Positions 27,553-35,936 are shown, counted from the first letter of the stretch. The stretch: 64,000 nt of DNA from Halosolutus halophilus (GCF_022869805.1 NZ_CP094974.1:1364001-1428000); one strand, 5' to 3'. The notes: generated from the sequence alone by a model not told the origin. Program-made: numbers and translations.

Positions 27553-28182
27553 ATGCCGAAGGCAGCACCGTTCGAGGAACACACCGATCGATACGAAGGC
27601 TGGTTCGAGGACCACGAAGACGCGTACCGGTCCGAACTGGAGGCGCTGCGTCGCCTGCTGCCGACGGCCGGGCGGGGGATCGAGATCGGCGTCGGAAGTG
27701 CACGGTTTGCCGCTCCTCTCGGAATGGACGTCGGGATCGATCCGGCCGGGGCGATGCTCGGGTACGCCCGCGAGCGGGGCGTCGACGTCGTCAGGGGCGT
27801 CGCCGAACACCTGCCGTTCGAGGACGACGCGTTCGACACCGCGCTGATCGTGACGACGATCTGCTTCGTCGACGACATTCCTCGAACGTTGTCCGAGGCC
27901 GATCGGATCCTCGACCCCTCCGGACGCCTCGTGATCGGCTACATCGACAAGAATAGCCCCGTCGGCCGAATCTACCAGGAGAACAAAGAACAGAACCCGT
28001 TCTACAGGGACGCGGTGTTCGTCTCGACGGAAGAGATCGTCGACGCCCTGGAGAAGGCGGGATTCACCGACTTCGAGTTCGTCCAGACGATCTTCCACTG
28101 GCTCGACGAGATCGACGGCCCCGAACCGATCGAAGACGGGTACGGCGACGGCTCGTTCGTCGGGATCAAGGCGACCCGATAG
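27553..28182 (+). CDS. Class I SAM-dependent methyltransferase
   Basis: Rossmann-fold methyltransferase of 209 aa, UbiE/type-11 like. Motif I is GIEIGVGSARFA, followed by DVGIDPAGAML with the acidic residue for the ribose of SAM, then EHLPFEDDAFDTALIVTTIC (motif II/III) and RILDPSGRLVIGYID. After the core there is a helical substrate region (YQENKEQNPFYRDAVF). The acceptor is unknown. ATG at 27553 chosen to fit the usual start of the family. Confidence 0.88.
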   Translation: MPKAAPFEEHTDRYEGWFEDHEDAYRSELEALRRLLPTAGRGIEIGVGSARFAAPLGMDVGIDPAGAMLGYARERGVDVVRGVAEHLPFEDDAFDTALIVTTICFVDDIPRTLSEADRILDPSGRLVIGYIDKNSPVGRIYQENKEQNPFYRDAVFVSTEEIVDALEKAGFTDFEFVQTIFHWLDEIDGPEPIEDGYGDGSFVGIKATR

Positions 28183-28263
28183 CGCCACGATCGTCTGTCC
28201 GATCTGGCGCGCATTCGAGTACTGTTGGGAACGTTTTTCACATCGTGCTGTTACGTTACATTC

Positions 28264-28686
28264 ATGCCGGCGTTCGACAGATCGCCCCTCCTGGCCGTCG
28301 AAACCGCATTCGCACTGGCCGTCCTTCTCGTCGCCGCAGTAATGGTGACTAACGTCCCGGTCGAGTATCCAACGGGACCGACGCTCGGCGGCGTGCCGGT
28401 CGGCCCGGAACTGGTCGTTCCTGGCGCCCTCGGTATCATCGTACTCGTCGACGCGGTCACGGATGGCCTCGATATCTGGTCGATCGTCGTCGGTGCTATG
28501 AGCGCCGTCACCGTCCTGCTGGCGAGCGTTAGCCTCCACACGCTCTATACCAGCAATCTTGGCATGTTCGCCGGTGGTCTCTTTACACTCGCCGCTGGGG
28601 TCCCGCTCGCGCTTCTCGTCCTCGGCCGGCGGGTCGTCGACACGGTGGCCCGCCAGAAACGAAACACCGCCAGTGGTGCCCGGTGA
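28264..28686 (+). CDS. Predicted four-helix membrane protein
   Basis: Protein of 140 aa with four hydrophobic segments (about residues 9-30, 48-68, 75-95 and 100-122) and a basic C-terminus GRRVVDTVARQKRN that probably faces the cytoplasm. No family recognised. ATG at 28264 (MPAFDRS) is preferred over the one 13 codons earlier because the sequence before it (SCCYVTF) lies where the promoter should be. Lies between the methyltransferase and a convergent hypothetical gene. Confidence 0.6.
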   Translation: MPAFDRSPLLAVETAFALAVLLVAAVMVTNVPVEYPTGPTLGGVPVGPELVVPGALGIIVLVDAVTDGLDIWSIVVGAMSAVTVLLASVSLHTLYTSNLGMFAGGLFTLAAGVPLALLVLGRRVVDTVARQKRNTASGAR

Positions 28687-28747
28687 CCGTCCGCGGTGGC
28701 TGGTGCTCCCAGCCCCCGATCGGGAGCCGATCCGAACGGACGAACCC

Positions 28748-29302
28748 TCACGGAATCTTCTCGACGGTCTCGACCAGCTCGTCCTCGGTCCGCCATTCGT
28801 GCAGTCGTCCCTCTGACTCGAGCAGGTCGAAGACAGCGTCCTCCATCCAGCCGTACGAGTATTCTTCGTCGGCGTCGGGATACTCCCGTTTGAGGACGTA
28901 GCTCTTCTCGAAGTACTCCTCCGTGCCCACGAGCATCCCCTGTTCGACGAGGAACCCGCTGGGTTCTTTCTCGGCGACGCCGACGATGTGCGTGACGAGG
29001 TCGGCGATCAGGCAGAACTTCTGGATGCCGTTGTCCCAGCCGCCGCGAACGTCCGACATCAGGAAGGCATAGGCGTCCGAACGCCGATTGAGTCGATCGA
29101 CGACGAGGTTCAGCCGTCGGATCGGCTCCCGATCGTAGTTTCCGAGCACGAAGTACGACCGATCGTGCTCGAAGACGGGAGTCAGTTCGGAAAGCGAGTG
29201 GAGGATCGCCTCGTTGTCCGCGAGCGAGAGTTCCTCCGCTTCGAGACGATCGCTGACACTGGTCAGGATCTCGTCGGGGACCGGCTCCTCGTCGGGTGGC
29301 AT
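28748..29302 (-). CDS. Hypothetical haloarchaeal protein, soluble, 184 aa
   Basis: Acidic soluble protein with no motif I recognise. Features: a helical N-terminus (VSDRLEAEELSLADNEAI), a central stretch DREPIRRLNLVVDRLNRR, and a C-terminal region with KREYPDADEEYSYGWMEDAV. Codon use and acidity are normal for the chromosome, so it is very likely a real gene. Divergent from the winged-helix regulator at 29486 with a 183-bp shared upstream region that contains three 15-bp repeats. Confidence 0.7.
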   Translation of the reverse strand: MPPDEEPVPDEILTSVSDRLEAEELSLADNEAILHSLSELTPVFEHDRSYFVLGNYDREPIRRLNLVVDRLNRRSDAYAFLMSDVRGGWDNGIQKFCLIADLVTHIVGVAEKEPSGFLVEQGMLVGTEEYFEKSYVLKREYPDADEEYSYGWMEDAVFDLLESEGRLHEWRTEDELVETVEKIP

Positions 29303-29415
29303 ACGCGATCATTCTCGCCAACCGGAAAAAGAAGTTACCGAGTCGATTCCGTTTCCGAATCCGATCGGCCCCGGACGAACGCCTCGATATCTCCGTCGAT
29401 CACAGCTGTTTACTT

Positions 29416-29460
29416 CAGGGTAAACTACTTCGGGGTAATTTACTCTGGGGTAAACTACTT
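29416..29460. promoter_or_regulatory. Three tandem 15-bp iterons upstream of a winged-helix regulator
   Basis: Units at 29416-29430, 29431-29445 and 29446-29460 are (C/T)(A/G)GGGTAAACTACTT, CGGGGTAATTTACTC and TGGGGTAAACTACTT; the first and third are nearly identical and are 30 bp apart. Each unit holds an imperfect palindrome of type GTAAANTAC. A weaker fourth copy may precede them (29401-29415). The array ends 25 bp before the regulator ATG, so it is positioned to control that gene, probably by autoregulation, and perhaps the divergent gene too. Confidence 0.7.
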
Positions 29461-29485
29461 GGTGGTGGACTCCATACGGGTTCGT

Positions 29486-29902
29486 ATGAGTACCGACGTG
29501 GGGTCTGCCCAGGGGGCGGCCAACCGCGAACTGCTGCACTTCGTGACCCAGGAGACGCGGTTCGCGCTGGTGAACAACATTCTCCAGCATCCCGAGCAAC
29601 TGCCGTCGATGTACGAACTCGAACAACTGAATCCGAGCGTGAGCGACGCGACAGTCTACAAGCACGTCCAGAAACTCGTCGACGCCGGCATCGTCGAGGA
29701 GGTTTCGCTCCCGGACGACCAACGCCAGCAGGGCTACCCGTGGAAGTTCTACGGGTTGACCGACGAGGGACGGCAGTTCCTCGAAAAGCACAACCTGCTC
29801 GCAACGGAGGAGACGCTCCAACGCATCTACGAGACGATTTCCGATAAACCCGAGAAGATGATCAAGTACGAGAACGCACCCCGCCCCGATCACGACCCCT
29901 GA
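29486..29902 (+). CDS. Winged-helix transcriptional regulator
   Basis: DNA-binding protein of 138 aa, of a type widely found in haloarchaea. HTH and wing: LPSMYELEQLNPSVSDATVY with KHVQKLVDAGIVEEV as the recognition region, then GYPWKFYGLTDEGRQFLE as the wing and following helix. The C-terminus is helical. It has no ligand domain. Preceded by three 15-bp iterons, so it may bind its own promoter. Regulated genes are unknown; the divergent gene at 28748 is the nearest candidate. Confidence 0.82.
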   Translation: MSTDVGSAQGAANRELLHFVTQETRFALVNNILQHPEQLPSMYELEQLNPSVSDATVYKHVQKLVDAGIVEEVSLPDDQRQQGYPWKFYGLTDEGRQFLEKHNLLATEETLQRIYETISDKPEKMIKYENAPRPDHDP

Positions 29903-30026
29903 TCGGTCTCCTCACCGCCGTCCGGCGCGGTCGTCGCGGATTTCGATCCACATCGCGAACGGTTCGATCGATCGGTGGCTAACCAGAGGCCAGTCTCCTG
30001 GCTGCGTGCAATCGGAGGGCGGTCGA

Positions 30027-30566
30027 CTACGAGAGTCGCGCTGCGATGTCGGCTTCGGTGATAATCCCGACGGTCTCGCCCGCTTCGGTGATCATGACGG
30101 CCTTGTAGTGTTCGAGCAGGTTGCTGATCTCGTCGAGCGTCGCGTCCTTCGAGACCGTGGGGAAGCTCTCGCTCATGTGTTCCTCGACGGATTCGTCTCG
30201 CGCCTCGGAGTCGAGGTGAACGAGGTCGCTCTGGCTGATCGAGCCGACGGGGATCCCGTCCTGGATGACCGCCAACTGGGAGTAAGCCTCCGCTTCCATC
30301 TTCTGGGCGGCCTCGCTGACCGGATCGGCCGGCGAGACGCTCACGACGGCCTCGTTCATCAGGTCGTCGGCGCGGATGACGTCGCTCTCTGCCTTTTCCA
30401 GGGCGTTGACGATCCGCCGGAGCGTCGAGAGCCGTGGATCCACGTCACCGCCCTCGATCCGGGCGATCAACGGCTGTGAGACGTCGGCCTTGTCGGCGAG
30501 TTCGCTCTGGGTCAGTCCGAGTTCGGTCCGGCGCTGGCGGAGGTCCGCGGGCGTGGGAAGTTCCAT
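30027..30566 (-). CDS. XRE-type HTH and CBS-domain transcriptional regulator
   Basis: Protein of 179 aa with an N-terminal XRE HTH (residues about 8-58: RRTELGLTQSELADKADVSQ, PLIARIEGGD) and a C-terminal pair of CBS motifs (about 65-175, MNEAVVSVSPADPVSEAAQ and SESFPTVSKDATLDEISNLL). CBS pairs bind adenine nucleotides, so this would tune DNA binding to energy or ligand state. A TATA (minus strand, 30586-30594) and the palindrome ATAACC-ACG-GGTTAT sit directly before the ATG, and the mRNA is probably leaderless. Stands upstream (3' side) of the UPF0212 gene, which is on the same strand. Confidence 0.92.
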   Translation of the reverse strand: MELPTPADLRQRRTELGLTQSELADKADVSQPLIARIEGGDVDPRLSTLRRIVNALEKAESDVIRADDLMNEAVVSVSPADPVSEAAQKMEAEAYSQLAVIQDGIPVGSISQSDLVHLDSEARDESVEEHMSESFPTVSKDATLDEISNLLEHYKAVMITEAGETVGIITEADIAARLS

Positions 30567-30574
30567 ACACCACA

Positions 30575-30589
30575 ATAACCACGGGTTAT
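30575..30589. promoter_or_regulatory. Palindrome overlapping the TATA box of the XRE-CBS regulator gene
   Basis: Perfect inverted repeat ATAACC-ACG-GGTTAT (6-bp arms, 3-bp spacer). Its downstream half is part of the TATA element of the leaderless gene ending at 30566. Position suggests repression by occlusion, most simply by the gene product itself. Confidence 0.6.
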
Positions 30590-30624
30590 AGAAAGTTGTT
30601 TGGGTGCCGGATTCCCCCTCGCCG

Positions 30625-30978
30625 TTACTCGTCGTCGGGAGCCTCGACGACCTCGACGACCGACAGCGGGACGTCCCGCAGCGCGCCGCCGACCTCGCTC
30701 TTGGCGATCCGGGAGGCGTGTTCCTCGCTGTCGGCGTTGAACACCTCCATCTCCAGCCCCAGTCCGACGAGCGCGGTGTCGGCGGCGATAAAGGCGGAGT
30801 CGAAGGGTTCGCCACAGGCGGGACAGCCCGTCGCACCGACTTCGACCTCCACGTAGTCCATGTCTTCACTGTTGAGCCGTTTGCCGGCCTCGCTGACGGC
30901 GACGCCGATCGCGTCGTCGATCTCCTCGACGTCACGGACCAGCCACGCAGCTTCCATCGCGACGAGATAGTTGCCCAT
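30625..30978 (-). CDS. UPF0212 (DUF555) family protein
   Basis: Archaeal UPF0212 protein, 117 aa. The family start MGNYLVAMEAAWLVRDVEEI is exact, and CPACGEPFDSAFIAADTALV contains a CxxC pair suggesting zinc. The rest, VGGALRDVPLSVVEV, is the conserved C-terminal part. The function is unknown. Start at 30978 rather than the in-frame ATG upstream because the family begins MGNYL. Ends 58 bp before the XRE-CBS gene on the same strand. Confidence 0.93.
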   Translation of the reverse strand: MGNYLVAMEAAWLVRDVEEIDDAIGVAVSEAGKRLNSEDMDYVEVEVGATGCPACGEPFDSAFIAADTALVGLGLEMEVFNADSEEHASRIAKSEVGGALRDVPLSVVEVVEAPDDE

Positions 30979-31248
30979 ACGTCGTGGTTGGTCCGAGGGG
31001 TTTCCTGCTTTGCGGTTCCGGTCGATGTACCGATCGTCCCAGGCTGCCGGCTGCGGGCGGAGTGCGCACGTGAATCGAATAATGCCCATAAGTTACGAGA
31101 CAGTAGCGGGTCGATTCGAGTCAGGATAACCGAATTCCGGTCCGAGTCCACCTGCAGTTTCCCGTTCACCAACTGGAGTTGAATCGCAAGCGGGCGTCGA
31201 CCCAATACTGTATTAACAATCATTATGTATCTCTGAACTCAGGAAGGC

Positions 31249-31256
31249 TTATATAT
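31249..31256 (+). promoter_or_regulatory. TATA box of the 59-residue membrane protein gene
   Basis: TTATATAT centred 34 bp before the ATG at 31287, giving a predicted start near 31280 and a leader of about 7 nt. One of the strongest TATA elements in the window. Confidence 0.65.
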
Positions 31257-31286
31257 TGCCCTCGTCTGAGCCACGGCTGAACGCTG

Positions 31287-31466
31287 ATGAAATCCCGCGT
31301 GTACCGCGCGACCCTGTTCGCACTGTACCAGCTGTGCATTGTGATCGGTATCGTCGCAATGCCACTCGCGATCGCCACCCGTCGGGTCGGGTTCACACTG
31401 CCACTCCACCGGCTCATCGAGAACGTCGGTGAGGCCTACGAAGCCGCACAGCCACAGATGGACTAG
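31287..31466 (+). CDS. Small membrane protein, 59 aa
   Basis: Short ORF starting MKSRVYRATLFALYQLCIVI with one strong hydrophobic helix (residues about 9-30, LFALYQLCIVIGIVAMPLAI) and an amphipathic C-terminus (HRLIENVGEAYEAA). A strong TATA sits 34 bp upstream and codon use fits. Located between the UPF0212 gene and the proteasome beta subunit gene; whether it is functionally tied to either is unknown. Confidence 0.7.
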   Translation: MKSRVYRATLFALYQLCIVIGIVAMPLAIATRRVGFTLPLHRLIENVGEAYEAAQPQMD

Positions 31467-31615
31467 GATCACACGCCCGTTCTGTCGTTTTCGAACCGCC
31501 CAGCGGCCGGTCTCGGCGACGCGCACGCAGACAACGCGTACGCGATAGACGACCCGTCGCGACCGCCGGCTACTCCCGCCGTGAGTAGCGATGCGATCGT
31601 CTCACGCGAAAGCGG

Positions 31616-31642
31616 AAACCCCGGCGGTGACCGCCGGGGTTT
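31616..31642. promoter_or_regulatory. 12-bp-arm hairpin at the psmB promoter
   Basis: AAACCCCGGCGG and CCGCCGGGGTTT are perfect inverted arms around TGA. The 3' arm runs into TTTATAT, the psmB TATA box. It could act as an operator in the BRE/TATA region or as a terminator of the upstream small gene, since it is GC-rich and followed by a short T run. Confidence 0.6.
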
Positions 31643-31647
31643 TATAT
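31641..31647 (+). promoter_or_regulatory. TATA box of psmB
   Basis: TTTATAT centred about 27 bp before the ATG at 31672, so transcription is predicted to start on the ATG. Confidence 0.6.
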
Positions 31648-31671
31648 CGTGCCGGCCGTACCTTTCGGTCA

Positions 31672-32403
31672 ATGCGTACACCTAGACACGACTCGGACTT
31701 CTCCCGGACGGTCGACCAGTTGGCCGACGATCCGAACCCGTACGAGCCCGAAGTTGGCTCGATGCCGCGGAACGACCTCACGCGTGCCGATCTCGACAAC
31801 GTCAACAAGACCGGTACGACGACGATCGGCATCTCGACCGCCGATGGCGTCGTCATCGCGACGGACATGCGCGCCAGCCTCGGCGGCCGGTTCGTCTCGA
31901 ACAAGAACGTCCAGAAGGTCGAACAGATCCACCCGACCGGCGCACTGACGATGGTCGGTAGCGTCGGCGGTGCGCAGTCGTTCATCTCCAGTCTCCGCGC
32001 CGAGGTCAACCTCTACGAGTCCCGACGCGGGGAGGACATGAGCATGGACGCGCTCGCGACGCTCGCCGGGAACTTCGCCCGCGGCGGTCCGTTCTTCGCC
32101 ATCCACCCGATCCTCGGCGGCGTCGACGCGGAGGGCAGTCACGTCTACAGTATCGACCCCGCCGGCGGCGTCATGGAAGACGACTACACCGTCACCGGGT
32201 CGGGGATGCAACTCGCCTACGGTCACCTCGAACAGGCCTACGAAGAGGACATGTCCAACGACGAGGCGACGACCGTCGCCGCCCGCGGCATCAAGTCCGC
32301 CGCCGAACGCGACACCGGCTCCGGGAACGGCGTCTTCCTCTGTGAGATCACCGACGAGGGCGTCGACATCCACGGCCACCACGACTTCGACGAAGTCATC
32401 TAA
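31672..32403 (+). CDS. psmB: Proteasome beta subunit
   Basis: Catalytic subunit of the 20S proteasome, 243 aa, an Ntn hydrolase. A propeptide of about 48 residues ends KTG; cleavage before TTTIGIST would expose Thr49 as the catalytic nucleophile. Further family blocks are DGVVIATDMRAS with the catalytic Asp, the NVQKVEQI block containing a conserved Lys (about residue 81), MVGSVGGAQSF and SGSGMQLAYGHLEQAY. Beta subunits stack in two heptamer rings between alpha rings; the alpha gene is not in the window. Leaderless start predicted from the TATA. Haloarchaea often carry a second beta; only one is visible here. Confidence 0.96.
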   Translation: MRTPRHDSDFSRTVDQLADDPNPYEPEVGSMPRNDLTRADLDNVNKTGTTTIGISTADGVVIATDMRASLGGRFVSNKNVQKVEQIHPTGALTMVGSVGGAQSFISSLRAEVNLYESRRGEDMSMDALATLAGNFARGGPFFAIHPILGGVDAEGSHVYSIDPAGGVMEDDYTVTGSGMQLAYGHLEQAYEEDMSNDEATTVAARGIKSAAERDTGSGNGVFLCEITDEGVDIHGHHDFDEVI

Positions 32404-32539
32404 TCGGCGTTTCCCTTCCCGCTCGTCGATCGATCCCACCAGCGACGACGTTCGATCGGTGGGGCGACGCGATCCGGTCGAACCACACCGTACCGACGGC
32501 TCCGCGTCGTCACGCGCCAGTCGAGATTCGCAAAAGGCG

Positions 32540-33652
32540 TTACTGTCTGACTCGAGTTCGGTCTTCCTGGCGCAGTTCCGAGAACGAGACCGATCGACCG
32601 GTTTCGCTCGATCGGTAGATCGCGTCGATCACGCGCTGAACGGTGAGGGCTTCTTCGATCGTGTTGGTCTCGGGGGCCACACCTGCGGCGACGGCCCGGA
32701 GGAACTGCTTGTCCTGCTCGGTGTACCCGGTCAGAGAGGGGTCACCGCTGAGCGAGACGTCGGCGTAGTGGTCACAGCCGGCGGTCCCGGTCTCGAATAT
32801 TCGCACGTCCGTGTCGCCGATGTCGAACTGCGCACCGCCCTCGGTGCCGCGGATCCGGAAGTCCATGCTCTCCTCGCGGTTGGTCGCCCACGCGGCCTCG
32901 AGCGAGATGGTCTGCCCGTCCGCCGTACGGATAAAGGCGCTGACGGAGTCGTCGACCTCGTAGGTCTCCGCTTCGGCGTTCCAGTTGTCGCCGAAACCGT
33001 CGGGATCGGCGTAGTCCTCGCGGGTGCCGAAGGTCGTCCGGGTGACGCCGGAGACCTCGGTGATCTCGGGAAAGTCGAGCGTGTAGAGTGCGAGGTCGAG
33101 CGCGTGGACGCCGATGTCCAGCAGCGCACCGCCGCCGGACAGGTCGGGATCCGTGAACCACGATCCCGGGCCTGGAACTCCACGCCGTCGAACGTAGTTC
33201 GCCTCGACGTGGGTGAGGTCGCCGAATCGTCCGCGCGCGTCCTGTTCCTCGAACATCGCCATCGACGCGGCGTGACGGTTGTGGAATCCGACCATGCAGA
33301 CGGCGTCGGTCCGCGCCGCCGTCGCTGCGATCCGCTCTGCACTCTCTAAGTTGTGCGCGAGTGGCTTCTCGACGAGCACGTGACGGCCCGCCTCGAGCGC
33401 GTCGACGGCGATCGGTTCGTGAAACCGGTTCGGCGTGGTGACGATGACCGCGTCGACGGCGTCGTCGACCACGAGTTTCTCGTGGGTCTCGTAGGTTTTC
33501 GCGCCGAACTCGTCGCCGAACCGATCGCGCTGTTCGCCGACGAGGTCGGCACCGGCGACGACGTCCGCGCCGAGGTCCGTAACGCTCCGTGCGTGGAGGT
33601 GTCCCATCCCGCCGAGTCCGACGACACCGACACCGATGCCCGCACCGATCAT
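32540..33652 (-). CDS. Gfo/Idh/MocA family oxidoreductase
   Basis: NAD(P)-dependent sugar/inositol-type dehydrogenase, 370 aa. The N-terminal Rossmann motif GVVGLGGMGHLHA (residues about 7-19) is followed by DAVIVTTPNRFH and the signature EKPLAHNLESA with its catalytic Lys. The C-terminal domain contains the GGALLDIGVHALDLALY motif whose Asp/His line the active site. The ATG at 33652 was chosen because the first 54 residues of the longer frame lie over the promoter region. Divergent from a ThuA gene, a common pairing for carbohydrate catabolism. Substrate unknown. Confidence 0.9.
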   Translation of the reverse strand: MIGAGIGVGVVGLGGMGHLHARSVTDLGADVVAGADLVGEQRDRFGDEFGAKTYETHEKLVVDDAVDAVIVTTPNRFHEPIAVDALEAGRHVLVEKPLAHNLESAERIAATAARTDAVCMVGFHNRHAASMAMFEEQDARGRFGDLTHVEANYVRRRGVPGPGSWFTDPDLSGGGALLDIGVHALDLALYTLDFPEITEVSGVTRTTFGTREDYADPDGFGDNWNAEAETYEVDDSVSAFIRTADGQTISLEAAWATNREESMDFRIRGTEGGAQFDIGDTDVRIFETGTAGCDHYADVSLSGDPSLTGYTEQDKQFLRAVAAGVAPETNTIEEALTVQRVIDAIYRSSETGRSVSFSELRQEDRTRVRQ

Positions 33653-33804
33653 CGCGAAACACCGGATTGAGAGAGAAGAACCGCGACTGAGTGGTGAGAA
33701 ACGAGCCGTTTCGGTGTCATTTGCGTGCGATTCCAGAAGTCCATACAGGTAGACAGCCGGCGATCGAAATAAGAGTTGTGACCGATTAATCTGTACAATC
33801 TTGT

Positions 33805-33825
33805 TATCATTCACCCAGAATGATA
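33805..33825. promoter_or_regulatory. 21-bp palindrome between the MocA-type and thuA genes
   Basis: TATCATTC-ACCCA-GAATGATA has perfect 8-bp arms. A further TATCAT copy occurs inside TTTATCATAC at 33871-33880, next to a TATA-like element for thuA. This is a good operator candidate for a sugar-responsive regulator encoded elsewhere. Confidence 0.55.
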
Positions 33826-33935
33826 CTATTTCTCAATCCAGTCGCGTGGTGAACATCATAATCGTTCATTTTTATCATACCAGTCGTGACGAGCAACCGG
33901 CCGACTGAAGCATCTCGGGCGCGGACGACACGGCG

Positions 33936-34634
33936 ATGGTCGCAGTCACGATCTGGAACGAGTTCCGACACGAACGCGAGGACGACGACGCCGCAGCCGT
34001 CTACCCCGACGGGATTCACGAGACGATCGCCGACGCACTCGGCGAACGGGGCCACGATGTTCGGACGGCGACGCTCGACGACCCGGAGCACGGACTCACC
34101 GAGGACGTGCTCTCCGACACCGACGTTCTCTGCTGGTGGGGTCACACGGCCCACGACGAGGTCCGCGACGAGATCGTCGATCGGGTCCACGAGCGGGTTC
34201 TCGAGGGAATGGGACTGCTCGTGCTCCACTCGGGCCACTACGCGAAGATTTTCAAGCGTCTCATGGGCACCTCCTGTAGCCTCCAGTGGCGCGAGGACGG
34301 CGGTACGGAACGGCTGTGGGTCGTCGATCCGGGCCACCCGATCGCCGACGGCGTAGACGAATCGATCGAACTCCCGCAAACGGAGATGTACGGCGAGCCG
34401 TTCGACGTCCCCGAGCCCGATCGGCTGGTCTTTACGAGCTGGTTCGAGGGCGGCGAGGTGTTCCGCAGCGGCTGCTGCTACCGGCGCGGAAAGGGCCGGA
34501 TCTTCTACTTCCGACCGGGCCACGAGACCTACCCGATCTACGACGACGAGGCGATCCAGCAGGTGCTCGACAACGCCGTCGAGTGGGCGAGTCCCGTCGA
34601 AGGCGCGCCGCGATCGTTCGGCGAACGGGAGTGA
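33936..34634 (+). CDS. thuA: ThuA domain-containing protein
   Basis: ThuA (trehalose utilization) family, 232 aa, a class I glutamine-amidotransferase-like fold. It has [37 protein letters not shown], the loop [16 protein letters not shown] and C-terminal [12 protein letters not shown]. In rhizobia ThuA acts on the trehalose pathway with ThuB, a Gfo/Idh/MocA-type dehydrogenase; the divergent oxidoreductase here is of the same type, so the two could form a ThuAB-like pair. Leader of about 36 nt from a TATA-like element at about 33871. Confidence 0.87.
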   Translation: MVAVTIWNEFRHEREDDDAAAVYPDGIHETIADALGERGHDVRTATLDDPEHGLTEDVLSDTDVLCWWGHTAHDEVRDEIVDRVHERVLEGMGLLVLHSGHYAKIFKRLMGTSCSLQWREDGGTERLWVVDPGHPIADGVDESIELPQTEMYGEPFDVPEPDRLVFTSWFEGGEVFRSGCCYRRGKGRIFYFRPGHETYPIYDDEAIQQVLDNAVEWASPVEGAPRSFGERE

Positions 34635-34649
34635 CCCGTCTTCCGATTC

Positions 34650-35936
34650 TCACCCGCTTCGCTGCGTGTCGACCAGTTCGACGGTGACCTCGAGGTCGAC
34701 GCCGGTCGCCGATTCCAGTCGCTCGCGCACGCGATCGGCGAAATCGTCGGGTTCTTGCTCGCCGGGCGGGCGTTCGACGACCAGAGTCACCGACGGTTGG
34801 CTGCCGGTAAAAACGTCCACGAGTTCGTAGTCGACGCCGACTTCCCGAAACCGAAGGTCATCGAAGGCGGGGTCGTCGTTCATCGCCTCGAGTTCGGTCT
34901 GGACGTCGTGTTCGACCGCCGCCGTCCGGTAGGTTCCGTAGGTGACGCCGCCGAGAACGACCGACAGCACCGCGATCGCGACGAGGAGCACGACGACTCG
35001 CGAGCGCAACCGGCCGTAGACGTGGTCGATTCGGTCCGATCGGTGCGGACGATAGCCAGAGAGCCACAGCAAGATCAGCGCGGTGAGGTTGATCGAGAGC
35101 AGGTTGACCAGCACGAGCGTACCGGCGGTGACGACGACAGTCGGGTGGCCCCAGGCGATACCGAGTCCGGCGGTGGCAGCGGGCGGCACGAGTGCCACCG
35201 CGATGGCGACGCCGACGAGGACCGATCCGACGTTACGGACGAGACTGACGACGCCGGCCACGCCGGAACCGAGAGCGAGAAATAGCGCGAGGACGCTCGG
35301 CGTGGTCCGCTCGGTGATCTGGGGGACCGTCGTGATGTCGAACCCCGGCGGGAGCAACACCGTCCCCCTGAGCACCCAGCCGATCCCTGCCGCGGTCGCG
35401 ACTGCGACCACGAGTCCGACCACCTGAAGGACGACACCCCGCGTCGCGAGTTCGTCGTCGTCCACGACGACGCCGACGCTCGCGGCGAGTGCGGGCCCCA
35501 TCAACGGGGCGACGACCATCGCACCGATGATCGTCGCCGCGGAGTCGAGCAACAGTCCGGCCGTCGCGATGGCAGTACTCACCACGAGCAGCACGAAGTA
35601 GGTCGACGCAGCGGGTGCGAGATCCGCCGCCCGCGCCTGAAGTTCCTCCCGGGAGATCCTGGTGCCAGTGAACTCGCCGGTCAGATCCGCCGTTCGGTCC
35701 GAGACGATCGTTTCCGCGGCCGTGACGACCGTATACGAGTCCTCGTGGAGGCCAGCGGCTCGAAGCTCCGAGAGAAACGGCTCGACGGCGGCCGGCGGGA
35801 CCGGGATCGAGACGAGCGCCTCGAACTCCCCGCGACTCGTTTGCTCGGAGACGGCGTAATCGACGCCCATCGCCGTTGCCGTCTCGAGAACGAGTTCCAG
35901 ATCGCCGTGTGGCACGAATACCTGTACCAGACGCAT
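34650..35936 (-). CDS. DUF389 / TIGR00341 family membrane protein
   Basis: Membrane protein of 428 aa with a soluble N-terminal domain (about 100 residues, MRLVQVFVPHGDLE onward) and a DUF389 membrane core. The typical block TIIGAMVVAPLMGPALAASVG is present, followed by several helices (LVGVAIAVALVPPAATAGLG, ILLWLSGYRPHRSDR). The C-terminus from about 340 is a soluble domain. Function is unknown; some relatives are considered transporters. Single gene between ThuA and the eIF-2B family gene. Confidence 0.9.
   Translation of the reverse strand: MRLVQVFVPHGDLELVLETATAMGVDYAVSEQTSRGEFEALVSIPVPPAAVEPFLSELRAAGLHEDSYTVVTAAETIVSDRTADLTGEFTGTRISREELQARAADLAPAASTYFVLLVVSTAIATAGLLLDSAATIIGAMVVAPLMGPALAASVGVVVDDDELATRGVVLQVVGLVVAVATAAGIGWVLRGTVLLPPGFDITTVPQITERTTPSVLALFLALGSGVAGVVSLVRNVGSVLVGVAIAVALVPPAATAGLGIAWGHPTVVVTAGTLVLVNLLSINLTALILLWLSGYRPHRSDRIDHVYGRLRSRVVVLLVAIAVLSVVLGGVTYGTYRTAAVEHDVQTELEAMNDDPAFDDLRFREVGVDYELVDVFTGSQPSVTLVVERPPGEQEPDDFADRVRERLESATGVDLEVTVELVDTQRSG

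Noticed and set aside
29416-29460. Replication origin iterons
   Set aside because: No Orc1/Cdc6 gene or AT-rich unwinding element is adjacent, and the repeats match a promoter position in front of a regulator better.
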